A stretch of 64,000 bases of DNA from Dokdonella immobilis (lineage in GTDB: Bacteria > Pseudomonadota > Gammaproteobacteria > Xanthomonadales > Rhodanobacteraceae), in the NCBI RefSeq assembly GCF_900115085.1, contig NZ_FOVF01000001.1, positions 186,001 through 250,000 on the forward strand. The letters are read 5' to 3'. Both the position numbers and the translations under genes were made by a program. The notes beneath the pieces were generated by a model. That model saw only the letters and a program-made list of their open reading frames with translations. It searched no databases and was not told where the DNA came from. Shown here in pieces: positions 48,842-58,722 of this stretch; within the stretch, counting starts at the first letter, position 1, and the number at the start of each line of letters is the position of its first letter.

Positions 48842-49420
48842 ATGGCCATCGAACTACCCCCGCTTCCGTGGGCCCGAGACGCGCTCGCACCGCACATCTC
48901 GGCCGAGACCATCGACTACCACTACGGCAAGCATCACCAGACCTATGTCACCAACCTGAACAACCAGATTGCCGGCACCGAATTCGAAAAGCTGAGCCTC
49001 GAAGAGATCATCCGCAAATCCAGCGGTGGCATGTTCAACAATGCCGCGCAGATCTGGAACCACACCTTCTACTGGAACTGTCTCGCGCCGAATGCCGGGG
49101 GCGAGCCGACCGGCAAGCTCGCCGACGCTATCAACAAGGCATTCGGCAGCTTCACCAAGTTCAAGGAAGAGTTCACCAAGACCTCGGTCGGAACCTTCGG
49201 CTCGGGCTGGGGCTGGCTGGTGCAACGCCCCGATGGCGGTCTCGCCCTGGCCAGCACCTCGAACGCAGCTACTCCGCTGACCGGCAGCGATCGCGCCCTG
49301 CTGACCTGCGACGTCTGGGAACACGCCTACTATATCGACTACCGGAATGCGCGCCCGAAATACCTCGAGGCGTTCTGGAATCTGGTCAACTGGAAGTTCG
49401 TCGAAAGCCAGATGGCTTAG
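48842..49420 (+). CDS. sodB: superoxide dismutase [Fe]
   Basis: A 192-residue SodB-type enzyme with the four metal ligands in [12 protein letters not shown] (His26), [11 protein letters not shown] (His about 73) and [14 protein letters not shown] (Asp and His). The AGGAG ribosome site is at 48831. The Ala/Gln pattern FGSGWGWLV and WNCLAP is of the iron-type. It removes superoxide in the cytoplasm. A repeat block follows the stop. Confidence 0.96.
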   Translation: MAIELPPLPWARDALAPHISAETIDYHYGKHHQTYVTNLNNQIAGTEFEKLSLEEIIRKSSGGMFNNAAQIWNHTFYWNCLAPNAGGEPTGKLADAINKAFGSFTKFKEEFTKTSVGTFGSGWGWLVQRPDGGLALASTSNAATPLTGSDRALLTCDVWEHAYYIDYRNARPKYLEAFWNLVNWKFVESQMA

Positions 49421-49422
49421 GG

Positions 49423-49552
49423 CCGGGATTCGAGATTCGAGATTTGGGATTCGGTAAAACGAAACCCCGGAAGACGGACCCAATTCGTACGGCCGGGTCC
49501 GAGACCCACATGCAACTTCGCGTGCAACACGGGGCGGGTCCGCGACCCGCCC
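49423..49552. repeat. GGGATTC half-element and GGGCGGGTC palindrome between sodB and purK
   Basis: Bases 49423-49455 are GGGATTCGAGATTC-type units, a one-armed copy of the family seen at 29172 and 34222. Bases 49531-49552 contain GGGGCGGGTC/GACCCGCCCC around CGC, a near-perfect hairpin that abuts the purK stop and could end both converging transcripts. Confidence 0.7.
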
Positions 49553-50695
49553 CTACGCCGTGCCGTTCGCGGCCAAGGCCGCGATGACCGGGGCGACGTG
49601 GACTTCGCGGTCGAGGGCGCGTCCGACGCGCTGCAGGCGCTCGACCAGTTCTTCGGCGCTGTCGGCGCAAAGAGTCGCGTGGCCAACCTTGCGACCGGGC
49701 CGCGGCGACTTGCCGTAGTCATGCCAATGCGCACGCGCCTCGGCCAACACGGGTGTCGCGTCGGGAAGCTCGCCAATCCAGTTCAGCATCGCGCTGCAGC
49801 CCCTTGCATCGGTATCACCGAGTGGCAGGCCGAGGACCGCGCGAATGTGGTTCTCGAACTGGCTGCAGGCCGTGCCTTCGATGGTCCAGTGCCCCGAATT
49901 GTGCACGCGCGGCGCCATTTCATTGCCGAGAAGGCGATCCCCACAGGCGAACAGCTCGAGGGCAAAAACACCAACGTAGTCGAGCCGCTCTGCGAGCGCA
50001 CGGGCCCGCGCGACGGCGCGCCGCTGCAGTTCTGCCTCGACCGCGACAGGCGCCAGACTGGCCGAGAGAATGCCGTTGCTGTGCCAGTTGCGGGTCAGCG
50101 GATAATGCCGGAACTCGCCGCTGCGCGAGCGCACGGCGATCACCGACATCTCGCTCTCGAAGGCGACGAAGGCTTCGAGGATCAGCGGTACACCACCGAG
50201 CGCATCCCACGCCGACTCGATGTCCGAATGCTGGCGCAGGATGGCCTGGCCCTTGCCGTCGTAGCCGAGCCGGCGCGTCTTGAGTACGGCCGGGAGACCG
50301 GTCTTTTCGACCGCACGGTGGAGGTCGGCAAGACTGTCCACCGCTGCGAAGGTCGGCGTGTCCAGCCCGATCTCACCGAACAGCGACTTCTCGACCAGCC
50401 GATCCTGGGCCACGGCAAGCGCGGCCGGATTCGGGAACACGCGCGTATGCGCGGTCAGCCACTCGGCGGTTTCGGCAGGCACATTTTCGAAGTCGAAGGT
50501 CGCCACGTCGATTTTCGAGGCGAATGCCTCGAGGGCGGCGAAATCGCGCCAGTCGGCCCGCAGCACCGGCGCCACCTGGGCCGCGCACGCGTCTTCGGCA
50601 CTGTCGACGACGAGAAAGCGGTGTCCAAGCGGTGCGCCGGCAAGGGCCAGCATTCGCGCAAGTTGCCCGCCACCAAGGATGCCAATGGTCGCCAC
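49553..50695 (-). CDS. purK: 5-(carboxyamino)imidazole ribonucleotide synthase
   Basis: A 380-residue ATP-grasp enzyme: IGILGGGQLARMLALAG at the N-terminus, TFDFENVPAE, TRRLGYDGKGQ (glycine loop), FESEMSVIAVRS, and NEMAPRVHNSGHWTIEG with the metal-binding residues. It makes N5-CAIR from AIR, bicarbonate and ATP in purine synthesis. It follows purE by three bases. The stop lies in a repeat hairpin and the C-terminal residues run to its edge. Confidence 0.96.
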   Translation of the reverse strand: MATIGILGGGQLARMLALAGAPLGHRFLVVDSAEDACAAQVAPVLRADWRDFAALEAFASKIDVATFDFENVPAETAEWLTAHTRVFPNPAALAVAQDRLVEKSLFGEIGLDTPTFAAVDSLADLHRAVEKTGLPAVLKTRRLGYDGKGQAILRQHSDIESAWDALGGVPLILEAFVAFESEMSVIAVRSRSGEFRHYPLTRNWHSNGILSASLAPVAVEAELQRRAVARARALAERLDYVGVFALELFACGDRLLGNEMAPRVHNSGHWTIEGTACSQFENHIRAVLGLPLGDTDARGCSAMLNWIGELPDATPVLAEARAHWHDYGKSPRPGRKVGHATLCADSAEELVERLQRVGRALDREVHVAPVIAALAANGTA

Positions 50696-50698
50696 AAT

Positions 50699-51205
50699 TC
50701 AGTCCTTGCGTGGGTCTGGCCTCGACAGGACCGATTCGGCCTGCTCGCGGCGGTAGGTTGCAAGACGCCCGGCCAGGGCCTGATCACTGGTGGCCAGCAT
50801 CGCCGCAGCGCAGAGCGCCGCATTGACCGCACCGGCGCGTCCGATCGCAAACGTGGCGACCGGGATTCCCGCCGGCATCTGCACGATCGAGAGCAGCGAA
50901 TCCATGCCGTTCAGCGCCTGCGACTGCACCGGGACACCGAGTACCGGCAACAGGGTTTTCGCAGCCAGCATGCCCGGCAGGTGCGCGGAACCGCCAGCAC
51001 CGGCGATGATGGCGCGGATGCCGCGGCCGGCGGCCGCTTCGGCATACTCGAACATGAGATCGGGCGTACGGTGTGCGGAAACCACGCGAACCTCATGGGC
51101 GATACCCAGGCTCTCGAGCGTTTCCACGGCATGACGCATGGTTTCCCAGTCGGAGCGGGATCCCATCACGACGCCTAATCGCGGAGTTTGGGCTTGGTCG
51201 GTCAT
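50699..51205 (-). CDS. purE: 5-(carboxyamino)imidazole ribonucleotide mutase
   Basis: A 168-residue class I Pur[13 protein letters not shown] binds the ribonucleotide phosphate, [15 protein letters not shown] holds the catalytic His, and [17 protein letters not shown] and [20 protein letters not shown] are hallmark segments. It converts N5-CAIR to CAIR using the PurK product and precedes purK in an operon. Confidence 0.96.
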   Translation of the reverse strand: MTDQAQTPRLGVVMGSRSDWETMRHAVETLESLGIAHEVRVVSAHRTPDLMFEYAEAAAGRGIRAIIAGAGGSAHLPGMLAAKTLLPVLGVPVQSQALNGMDSLLSIVQMPAGIPVATFAIGRAGAVNAALCAAAMLATSDQALAGRLATYRREQAESVLSRPDPRKD

Positions 51206-51297
51206 GGTCGTGGCGGAGGAAAATCGCTATTGTACGCATATTGCGAAGCCTGTTCGGCGCGCCATCCCGGCAAACCGCGCGCGCCGGAGTCGACACC

Positions 51298-51564
51298 ATG
51301 GACAAACACCTCCTCGACATACTCTGCTGTCCACTGACGAAGACGCCGGTGCGCCCTGCACGTCGAGACGAACTCGAGATCGTCAACCGCAACGTCGATG
51401 CGGGCATCGTGCAGACTGTCGCCGGAACCCCTGTCAGCCTGCCGTTGTCTGAGGCCCTGATCACGCGCGACGGCAAGACCATCTACCGGATCGAGGACGA
51501 TATCCCGGTGATGCTCGCGGATGAGGCGATCAGCACCTTGCAGTTGGCCGACTTTCCACGCTAG
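51298..51564 (+). CDS. Trm112-family zinc-ribbon-like protein
   Basis: An 88-residue protein starting at ATG 51298 after GGAG: MDKHLLDILCCPLTKTPV with a CCP motif, then ALITRDGKTIYRIEDDIPVM. This is the Trm112/YcaR fold, a small partner or activator of methyltransferases in other organisms. The second cysteine pair of true zinc forms is missing, as in YcaR. It is divergent from purE. Confidence 0.88.
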   Translation: MDKHLLDILCCPLTKTPVRPARRDELEIVNRNVDAGIVQTVAGTPVSLPLSEALITRDGKTIYRIEDDIPVMLADEAISTLQLADFPR

Positions 51565-51677
51565 GTTGTGACCCAGGTCACATTCGCGGGACGCTCGGCA
51601 CATGAAGCTTTGCCTATCCTGAGGCAAGCTATGTGCCTTACACAGGCTCGAGCGGTTTTCGAGCGGATCGAGGCCCC

Positions 51678-54098
51678 ATGTCCACCCCTGAAGACAAGCC
51701 CAACCGAGTCGTCGAACTGAAACAGCGCCAGGGTGCCCTGTCCGGTTCCGGGGACCGGCTGGGCGAGCTGCTGAAGCTCGTTCGCGGAATTGCGCTCAAG
51801 CGCGTCAATGGCCTGGTCAGCACGCTCTTCGAGAATGTCGACGACGCCCTGTTCCATCTCGCCGAACGCGCCGAGAGCAACGCCGTGCAAGTGCAGTTCT
51901 TTGATGGCATGCGCGAAGTCCGCAAGAAGCGCCAGCTCGTTGAGCGCGTCTTCCAGGAGCAGCTCTCGAAGATCTTCAGCGACTTTGCCGAAGGCAACCT
52001 CAAACCGGTACGGCCGGAAGTGGCCAACCCGACGAGCGGTGGACTTTCCCTGGTCGATGATCAGGAACTCGAGGATTCACTGGCCATATCGAGCATGGTT
52101 TCCAAGGCGGAAAACCGCCTGTCGCGCACGCTGCATCTGGTCAACCAGCGACTCGGCGTGATCGTCGGCGGCAACACGGTCGAGGACGCCAGCAATCCGA
52201 TCGGTCCTGCCCCGCTTTGCCAGGCGTTTCGCAATGCGGTGCGCGAATTCGAACTGAACGTACAGGTCAAGTTGATCATCTACAAACTGTTCGACCGCTA
52301 CGTGATGTCGGGCCTCGAACCGCTCTACGATGAAGTCAATGCCGAGTTGATCCGGGCCGGCGTGCTGCCGCAGATCCGCCATCAATTGCCGCAGTCCGCA
52401 CGCGGTCGCGGCACCCTGCCACCAGGTGCGCCACAGGCCGGCCAATCCGCACCCCCTGCGGGCGAAGGTCAACCGGGCGTCGAAGGCGGCGCCTATCCGG
52501 GTGCCAGCTATGATCCTGTCGCCGCCGAGCTGCAGGCGGAACTCTACGGCACCTTGCGCAACCTGTTGGCCAGCCGCCATCCGCGCGGCGAACACGGCGG
52601 TGGTGAGGCCGGCAGCTATGGCGGTGGCGGTGGCGGTGGCGGCATGGTGCCCAACCTCAGTCCGACCGACCTGCTCAGCGCGCTGTCGATCCTGCAGAGC
52701 CAGACCAATGCGAACCTGTCGCATGCCGAGTCGGTCGCCGATGCGGCCAAGGCCGTGCAGCAGATCAAGCAGGAACTGCTCGAGCAGGCGCATCGACTCG
52801 GTGGCAACGCGACCAGCGGTTACAGTGTGTCTTCGGCCGACGAGGACACGATCGATCTGGTCGGCATGCTGTTCGAGTTCATCCTGCAGGATCGCAATCT
52901 GCCACCGCAGATCCAGGCCATGGTCGGCCGATTGCAGATCCCGTACCTGAAGATCGCCATCCTCGACAAGCATCTGTTTGCGCAGAAGTCGCATCCGGCG
53001 CGGCGCCTCCTCGATGCGATCGCCGAAGCCGGCAAGAGCTGGTCGGCGGAGTCGGATGTCGACAACAAGCTCTACGACCGCATCAAGTCGGTGGTCGAAA
53101 CGGTTCTGACCGACTTCGACGACGACCTGGCGATCATCGAACATGAGCTCGCGGGCTTCGAGCAGTTCGTGCACCAGCACAAGCGACGTTCCGAACTCGC
53201 CGAGCAGCGCGCCGCGGAAGTCACCCGTGGTCGTGAAAAGCTGCATACGGCACGCCGCGAGGCGGCTCGGGAAATCCTCACCCGCATTGGCAACCGGGAG
53301 TTGGCTCCCGTCATCCACAACGTGCTGTCGCGTCCCTGGGCGAACTATCTCGTGCTCACCGACCTGCGCCATGGCCACGATTCCGATGAATGGAAGAACG
53401 CCCTGCGCTTCGCCGATGAATTCGTCTGGAGTTCGCTGCCGAAGACCACGGAAGCCGACAAGACCCGGCTGCGCACCTTGCTGCCCCAGCTCGAGAAAGC
53501 ACTCAAGCACGGTCTCGGAACCGTTGCCTACCATGAAGGCGACGTTCGCGCCCTGATGCAGGAACTATCGCAGTTCTACCAGCGCCTGCTCAATGGAGAG
53601 ACGTTCGAGCTGAAGACCGCCGAAGAGGTGATCGCCGACAATGCGGCGGCGGAACCGACCGCCGACAATCCCGTCGCGGGTCGCGCGGAAGGTGCACCGG
53701 CCACGCAGAGTCCGGTCGAGGAAATCGTGCTTTCCTCCGGAAAGGCGGAGATCCAGGAGCCGGAGGAAGTCGACGAAAACGATGAGTCTGCGATGGCCGC
53801 ACGCCAGATGAAGGTCGGCAACTGGATCGAATTCGTAGACGAGAACGGGAACCGCGAGCGTGCGAAGCTGTCCTGGATAAGCCCGATCAGCTCGCGCTAC
53901 CTGTTCGTCAACCGGCGCGGCCTGAAGGTATGCGACAAGTCGGTAGCGGCATTGGCCGTCGAGCTTCGCCGGGGTACGGCCATTCTGCTCGAGGAAGTGC
54001 CCTTGTTCGATCGCGCCCTCGATGCGATCGTCGAACGCCTGAGACAGACCCATTCCGCAAGCGATGAAGCACCGCCTGCCCAGGGCACCCCGGCCTGA
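51678..54098 (+). CDS. DUF1631-family protein
   Basis: An 806-residue protein of unknown function, starting at ATG 51678 behind GAGG. It has N-terminal helical segments (RLGELLKLVRGIALKRVNGL), a Pro/Gly-rich linker (about residues 240-330) with a short poly-Gly run, then VGMLFEFILQDRNLPPQIQA and LPYLKIAILDK-type helices. The C-terminal domain resembles a PilZ-like or small beta-barrel: VGNWIEFVDENGNRERAKLS followed by SRYLFVNRRGLKV. This order is typical of DUF1631 proteins of beta- and gammaproteobacteria. A c-di-GMP link is only a possibility. Confidence 0.85.
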   Translation: MSTPEDKPNRVVELKQRQGALSGSGDRLGELLKLVRGIALKRVNGLVSTLFENVDDALFHLAERAESNAVQVQFFDGMREVRKKRQLVERVFQEQLSKIFSDFAEGNLKPVRPEVANPTSGGLSLVDDQELEDSLAISSMVSKAENRLSRTLHLVNQRLGVIVGGNTVEDASNPIGPAPLCQAFRNAVREFELNVQVKLIIYKLFDRYVMSGLEPLYDEVNAELIRAGVLPQIRHQLPQSARGRGTLPPGAPQAGQSAPPAGEGQPGVEGGAYPGASYDPVAAELQAELYGTLRNLLASRHPRGEHGGGEAGSYGGGGGGGGMVPNLSPTDLLSALSILQSQTNANLSHAESVADAAKAVQQIKQELLEQAHRLGGNATSGYSVSSADEDTIDLVGMLFEFILQDRNLPPQIQAMVGRLQIPYLKIAILDKHLFAQKSHPARRLLDAIAEAGKSWSAESDVDNKLYDRIKSVVETVLTDFDDDLAIIEHELAGFEQFVHQHKRRSELAEQRAAEVTRGREKLHTARREAAREILTRIGNRELAPVIHNVLSRPWANYLVLTDLRHGHDSDEWKNALRFADEFVWSSLPKTTEADKTRLRTLLPQLEKALKHGLGTVAYHEGDVRALMQELSQFYQRLLNGETFELKTAEEVIADNAAAEPTADNPVAGRAEGAPATQSPVEEIVLSSGKAEIQEPEEVDENDESAMAARQMKVGNWIEFVDENGNRERAKLSWISPISSRYLFVNRRGLKVCDKSVAALAVELRRGTAILLEEVPLFDRALDAIVERLRQTHSASDEAPPAQGTPA

Positions 54099-54151
54099 GA
54101 CAACCCGGCCCACCTGCAGTACCCTATCCGGCCCGCTTTTCCGAGGCCGGC

Positions 54152-54310
54152 ATGCGCTGGCGATTCGCGCTGATGGATAAATGCAGCAAGTCCCGCAACC
54201 ACCCCGGCTCCACGCCGTCCTGCAACCTCGAAACCAGCCACGAGGTCCCGGCCGGGCCCTGCGTGATTTCCCGCAACACTGCGCAACGCCCTGACCGGTT
54301 TCCCGCATGA
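54152..54310 (+). CDS. very small frame coupled to nadC, doubtful
   Basis: Fifty-two codons from ATG 54152 with CCGAGG just upstream and an ATGA overlap with nadC. The peptide MRWRFALMDKCSKSRNHPG and onward resembles no family. It is listed because the ribosome site and overlap are what a translational-coupling leader would show. Confidence 0.25.
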   Translation: MRWRFALMDKCSKSRNHPGSTPSCNLETSHEVPAGPCVISRNTAQRPDRFPA

Positions 54311-55158
54311 ATCGCCCAGACCCCGAAATCGTCCGCGACGATGTCCGTCGCGCCCTCGCCGAAGATATCGGCAGCGGCGATGTTACCGCCGACCTGCTGC
54401 CGGCATCGGAATGGGCCAGGGCCAAGGTCATCACGCGCGAGACGGCCATCCTTTGCGGACAGGACTGGTTCGCGGCCAGCTTTGCCGAGCTGGATCCTTC
54501 CGTCGAGATCGACTGGATGGCTCACGAGGGTGGGCGCGTGCTGCCGGGCCAGGTCCTCTGCAACGTACAAGGCCCCGTTCGCGCCCTGGTCAGCGCCGAG
54601 CGATGCGCGCTCAACTTCCTGCAGACCCTTTCGGCGACGGCGACAGCGACGGCGACCCATGTCGAGGCCATCCGTGGCACCCGCACGACGATCCTGGATA
54701 CCCGCAAGACCCTGCCCGGCCTGCGCTACGCGCAGAAGTACGCGGTGCGCACGGCGGGAGGCATGAACCATCGGATGGGCCTCTTCGACGCCATCCTGAT
54801 CAAGGAAAACCATATTGCCGCGGCCGGCTCGCTGAGTGCAGCGGTGACCCGCGCGCGCAGCCTGCACCCGTCGATCATGGTCGAGGTCGAAGTCGAAAAC
54901 TTCAGCGAACTCCGCGAAGCGCTCGCTGCCGGCGCCGACCGCATCATGCTGGACGAGTTCGAACTCGACGAACTCGTCCAGGCGGTGGTCGAAGTCGACG
55001 GTCGCGTACCGCTCGAGGTATCGGGCGGAGTCGGCATCGATCGTGTACGCGCCATCGCGGAGACCGGCGTGGACTACATCTCGATCGGCGCGCTGACCAA
55101 GCATGTCCGCGCGATCGACCTGTCCATGCGCATCGAACTGGTCAGGGAAAGGGCCTGA
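54307..55158 (+). CDS. nadC: nicotinate-nucleotide pyrophosphorylase (carboxylating)
   Basis: A 283-residue quinolinate phosphoribosyltransferase: EDIGSGDVTADLLP near the N-terminus, ERCALNFLQTLSATATAT, TRKTLPGLRYAQKYAVRTAG, HRMGLFDAILIKENHI and VSGGVGIDRVRAIAETGVD. The lysines and arginines of these segments bind quinolinate and PRPP. It forms nicotinate mononucleotide in NAD synthesis. A perfect Ala-Thr repeat (SATATATAT) is a mild oddity. Confidence 0.96.
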   Translation: MNRPDPEIVRDDVRRALAEDIGSGDVTADLLPASEWARAKVITRETAILCGQDWFAASFAELDPSVEIDWMAHEGGRVLPGQVLCNVQGPVRALVSAERCALNFLQTLSATATATATHVEAIRGTRTTILDTRKTLPGLRYAQKYAVRTAGGMNHRMGLFDAILIKENHIAAAGSLSAAVTRARSLHPSIMVEVEVENFSELREALAAGADRIMLDEFELDELVQAVVEVDGRVPLEVSGGVGIDRVRAIAETGVDYISIGALTKHVRAIDLSMRIELVRERA

Positions 55159-55170
55159 GATCGTCCGATT

Positions 55171-55971
55171 TCAGATCTTGCCGAGAAACTTGAGGACTCC
55201 TGCCGCGATCGCGCCAAGAATCACCACGGCGCCGATCACCCAGATGGCCACGGGAGTCGAGGTCTTCTCCGGCTCCGGGACGGTTTCCGCGGGGCCGGGT
55301 GTCGCCGCCGGCGCCTGACCGCCCGGCGAAAGCAGGAGGAAGCGCACGGTATCGAGACGCAACTCGTCTCCGGGAACGAGCATGCCCGTGTGCACGCGCT
55401 TGTCGTTGATCCACGTTCCATTGGCCGAACCGAGGTCCTCGACCATGACACCTTCCGCGGTGACCTGCAGACGGGCATGGTGGCGGGAAATCTCCTCGGC
55501 CTGGATCGGAATCCCGCAATCGCTCTGCCTGCCGATGGTCATTGTCCCGACCAGGGCGAAATTGCGTCCGAATGTAGCGCCGGAAACGCCGCGCAGCATG
55601 AACTTCGGCAAAGCCATGCGCACGCGTGTACGGCCGTCGGAGTCGTCCGCGGCAGGAACCGACTTCGGCGCCGCAACTGCCGGGGTCGCTTCGGACGCGA
55701 CCACGCGACAACCGATACGGCCGAACAGAAGCAGATCGCCGGGCTTGAGCGGGCTTTCCTTGGCAATCTGCCGGCCATTGAGCACGGTCGCCACGCTCTG
55801 GTCGCGAATCCGGACCACGGCCTGGCGACCGTTGATCTCAACGTCGCAATGATTGACCGCGACGCCCGGCGCAACGAGCACAACCTGGCAATCGCTGCCG
55901 GAACCGATCTGGGTGATCCCCTCGCCCAGTTCGACCGCGGCATGCTCACCATTCGGGAATATCAATTTCAT
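55171..55971 (-). CDS. double FHA-domain membrane protein
   Basis: A 266-residue protein. The first FHA-like domain (residues 1-95) is degenerate, lacking a clear GR..S..N..S..H pattern. The second (about 120-215) is canonical: MTIGRQSDCGIPIQAEEISR, HHARLQV and DLGSANGTWINDKRV. A Pro-rich linker and a C-terminal helix (IWVIGAVVILGAIAAGVL) anchor it. FHA domains bind phosphothreonine. The Ser/Thr kinase gene ends its message 31 bases upstream on the same strand, so the kinase is the likely source of the ligand. Confidence 0.9.
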   Translation of the reverse strand: MKLIFPNGEHAAVELGEGITQIGSGSDCQVVLVAPGVAVNHCDVEINGRQAVVRIRDQSVATVLNGRQIAKESPLKPGDLLLFGRIGCRVVASEATPAVAAPKSVPAADDSDGRTRVRMALPKFMLRGVSGATFGRNFALVGTMTIGRQSDCGIPIQAEEISRHHARLQVTAEGVMVEDLGSANGTWINDKRVHTGMLVPGDELRLDTVRFLLLSPGGQAPAATPGPAETVPEPEKTSTPVAIWVIGAVVILGAIAAGVLKFLGKI

Positions 55972-56002
55972 CGCGTCTCCCTCCGAGCGCTTTCGCGACG
56001 GG

Positions 56003-58438
56003 TTATTTTTCGATCACTCGAACCAGGCGGAACCCGAGGCTGTTAAGGGCCGTGTCCTCGGAATAGTTGTCACTCTGCAGCAGTGCATCCTTGTCGGCGG
56101 GCGACAGCCAACCGCGTCCGCGAATCCCGTGGTCGCGGCAGCCGTCCGTCAACGGCGCGCTCTTGCCGCAGGCTGCTACCCACTCGCGTACGTTTCCATC
56201 GATATCGAAGACCCCGGCAACCGCTGGAAAAATTCCAACCGGAGCGGTGCCCGCGTGACCATCGCTGCAATCGGCACCACCACGGGAATCGAACGCTTTC
56301 CTGTAGGCGTCGTCGGCGAGGTTTGCCGTGGAGCAGTTTCCCGGCGGGGCCTTGCGCGCAACCTGCTCCCACTCGGCAGGAGTGGGCAGGCGGTAGCGCT
56401 TGCCGGTTTCCTTGCCGAGCCAGTCCGCATAGGCCTGGGCTTCGGCAAAGCTCACGCAGACCACCGGGTGCGTATCGTCCTGGGTGATATCGGGATTCTT
56501 CCAGTCGCGTTTTCGCGATGAACGGAAGATCGATTCCCGATCGCGGCACGAGGGTTCCTTGCCCGCAAACTGGCGTTGTCCGCCGGCTTTCCACCAGGCA
56601 GCGAACTCGCCCCGGGTCGTCTCGTGGCGGGCAAAGGCGAGGGTGTCCGACACAATGACCATGTCGGGTCCCTTGCGGGCACCGATCGAATCACGGAACA
56701 CGTAGCCGGCCTTGCCGATCCGATCGACGCCGCGCAGCCCGTCGAGGGCGGCCTTGTTGCCTGGATCGAGAACCGTAACCTTCTCAAACGCGGCCCGGGC
56801 AGCTGCCCCATCCATCGCATCGACGGCGGCGCTGGCTTCGGCCAGGTACTTGTCGGATTCGCGCTTGCGCCGGGCTTTCGCTTCGGCCACCGTTTCCGCG
56901 CCTTCCTTCAGCGAACCCGCCACTTCCTCGGCCTTGTCGAGAAAGCCGGCAAATTCGCCCGGGTTGCCGTCGGCAAGGGCCTTGTCGGCCAGATCGAGGT
57001 AGGCTCGCGCGGTATCGATGACGCCCTGGATGGCGGCGCTGTTGGTCGGGTCGATGCGCAGGGCGAGACTGAAGCGCTCGTAGGCATTGGTGCGTGGAGG
57101 ATTGGTCAGGCGCAGCCCGGCCAGATCGGCACGAGCCAGGCGAACAAGATTGAGCACCGGATCGATCACGGTCGGCACCAGGGCCAGGTCGAGTTCGTCA
57201 GACGGCAGCAGGGCATCACCCATGCCGGCCCCAGCAGCATTGTCGCCGGAAGCATCGATCCCTGCGTCCGCGGCGACCGGGGGTCGAACGGCACGTTTGG
57301 CCTGGTCACCGGACACCGCAGGAACCGGCGGCGACTTTGTCGCTTCGATCACGCGATTGGCCTGGGCTTCGGGCTCGTTGCCCTGCCCGGCAATCAGGGC
57401 GTAACCCACGGAACCGATCAGGAGCAGGCCGGCCCCCGCCAACGCCCATGGCAGCCAGGGCCGCGCCGTACTGGCCGTCTTCGCTGCCAGTGCCGGGTCG
57501 CCGCCGAGTGACTCCTCCATGGTCGGCAGTACACCGATGCGTGTCGGCGCCTCGTTCGCGCGCAGCGCCGCGGCGACCGATTCGCGCTGGATGATCCGGG
57601 TCGGCGCTTCCTGGGGCGCGCCGGTCTCGGCGGCGCTGCGCGGTTCGATCGTACCGAGCGCAGCGATGAACTCTTCCGCATTCTGGTAGCGGTCGGCCGG
57701 ATCCTTCGCCAGCGCCTTGTCGATCAACGGTTGCCAGTGCTGCTGGGCCGGTGGCAGGCGAGGTATCGGCTCGAATACATGGGCATAGGAAACCGCGAAC
57801 CCATCGGCACCTTCATAGGGCGGCTTGCCGGTCAAACCGAACCAGGTCAGGACACCGAGACCGTAGAGGTCCGAACGCGCATCGACATCGCTGCCGCGCG
57901 CCTGCTCGGGACTCATGTAATGGCTGGTGCCGACCGAGAACCCGGCGCTGGTGATGCGAGCAGCCTGGCTGAACGCGCGGGCGATTCCAAAGTCGGTCAG
58001 CAACGGCGTGTCGTTCACGTCGAAAAGGATGTTGCCGGGCGCCACGTCCCGATGCACATAGCCACGGTGATGGGCGTAGCCGAGCGCATTGGCGATGCCC
58101 TCGAGCACGCGGAGCAGATCCTTCTCGCTGAGTCCCAGACGCACGCGCTGGGCGAAATCGCCCCCCGACAGGTACTGCATCGAAAAATAGTTGAGCTGGG
58201 CCTGGGTGACGCCCACGTCGTAGACCTGAACGATATTCGGGTGGGCCAGGGAGGCGAGCATTCGCGCCTCCTGCAGGAAGCGCTTGGAAAATGTCGGATC
58301 GGCCGCCAGCGCAGGCGCCATGACCTTGAGCGCGACCTCACGATCGAGCGAAGTCTGCAGGGCCAGATAGACACTGGCCATGCCGCCGACTCCGACCTCG
58401 CGCCGGATCACGTACCCAGGAATGTCAATCGCAGTCAC
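56003..58438 (-). CDS. Ser/Thr protein kinase fused to a SUMF1-like domain
   Basis: An 811-residue protein starting at GTG 58438 behind GGGGAG. The kinase domain (1-265) has the Gly loop GVGGMASVY, Lys38 in EVALKVMAP, Asp131 and Asn136 in YVHRDVAPGNILF, DFGIARAF, and GTSHYMSPEQARGSDV. The catalytic-loop Lys expected two after the Asp is Ala133. One membrane helix follows (WLPWALAGAGLLLIGSVGYA), then a TPR-like helical region, then a FGE/SUMF1 domain (HETTRGEFAAWW, VSFAEAQAYADWLG, RLPTPAEWEQVA, DIDGNVREWVA) in the periplasm or outside. Such fusions are linked to signalling or type VI secretion control in other bacteria. The partner here is probably the FHA protein. Confidence 0.9.
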   Translation of the reverse strand: MTAIDIPGYVIRREVGVGGMASVYLALQTSLDREVALKVMAPALAADPTFSKRFLQEARMLASLAHPNIVQVYDVGVTQAQLNYFSMQYLSGGDFAQRVRLGLSEKDLLRVLEGIANALGYAHHRGYVHRDVAPGNILFDVNDTPLLTDFGIARAFSQAARITSAGFSVGTSHYMSPEQARGSDVDARSDLYGLGVLTWFGLTGKPPYEGADGFAVSYAHVFEPIPRLPPAQQHWQPLIDKALAKDPADRYQNAEEFIAALGTIEPRSAAETGAPQEAPTRIIQRESVAAALRANEAPTRIGVLPTMEESLGGDPALAAKTASTARPWLPWALAGAGLLLIGSVGYALIAGQGNEPEAQANRVIEATKSPPVPAVSGDQAKRAVRPPVAADAGIDASGDNAAGAGMGDALLPSDELDLALVPTVIDPVLNLVRLARADLAGLRLTNPPRTNAYERFSLALRIDPTNSAAIQGVIDTARAYLDLADKALADGNPGEFAGFLDKAEEVAGSLKEGAETVAEAKARRKRESDKYLAEASAAVDAMDGAAARAAFEKVTVLDPGNKAALDGLRGVDRIGKAGYVFRDSIGARKGPDMVIVSDTLAFARHETTRGEFAAWWKAGGQRQFAGKEPSCRDRESIFRSSRKRDWKNPDITQDDTHPVVCVSFAEAQAYADWLGKETGKRYRLPTPAEWEQVARKAPPGNCSTANLADDAYRKAFDSRGGADCSDGHAGTAPVGIFPAVAGVFDIDGNVREWVAACGKSAPLTDGCRDHGIRGRGWLSPADKDALLQSDNYSEDTALNSLGFRLVRVIEK

Positions 58439-58722
58439 GGCAGCTCCCCTACCCTTCGCGGCCAATTGTAACGAATCGCGAACGACTGTCTGTGTTTCAG
58501 CGCACCGCCGCCCGCGCGATCCCGGCGACGTCGAACGTTCCGACTCGTGCCGGCCACAGTTCGCACACCGGCCCGTCGGGCAGACTCTGCCTTCAATGGG
58601 ACAAACCGTCCAGCGCGACGCCAAGGCGGACGAAACCTCCGGGCAGACCGGGTTTCGGCGTTCCGCACCAGGCAGGAGCGAACCTGCTTGCCTGGCGGAA
58701 ATACGGGCCGCACACTGCCGGC

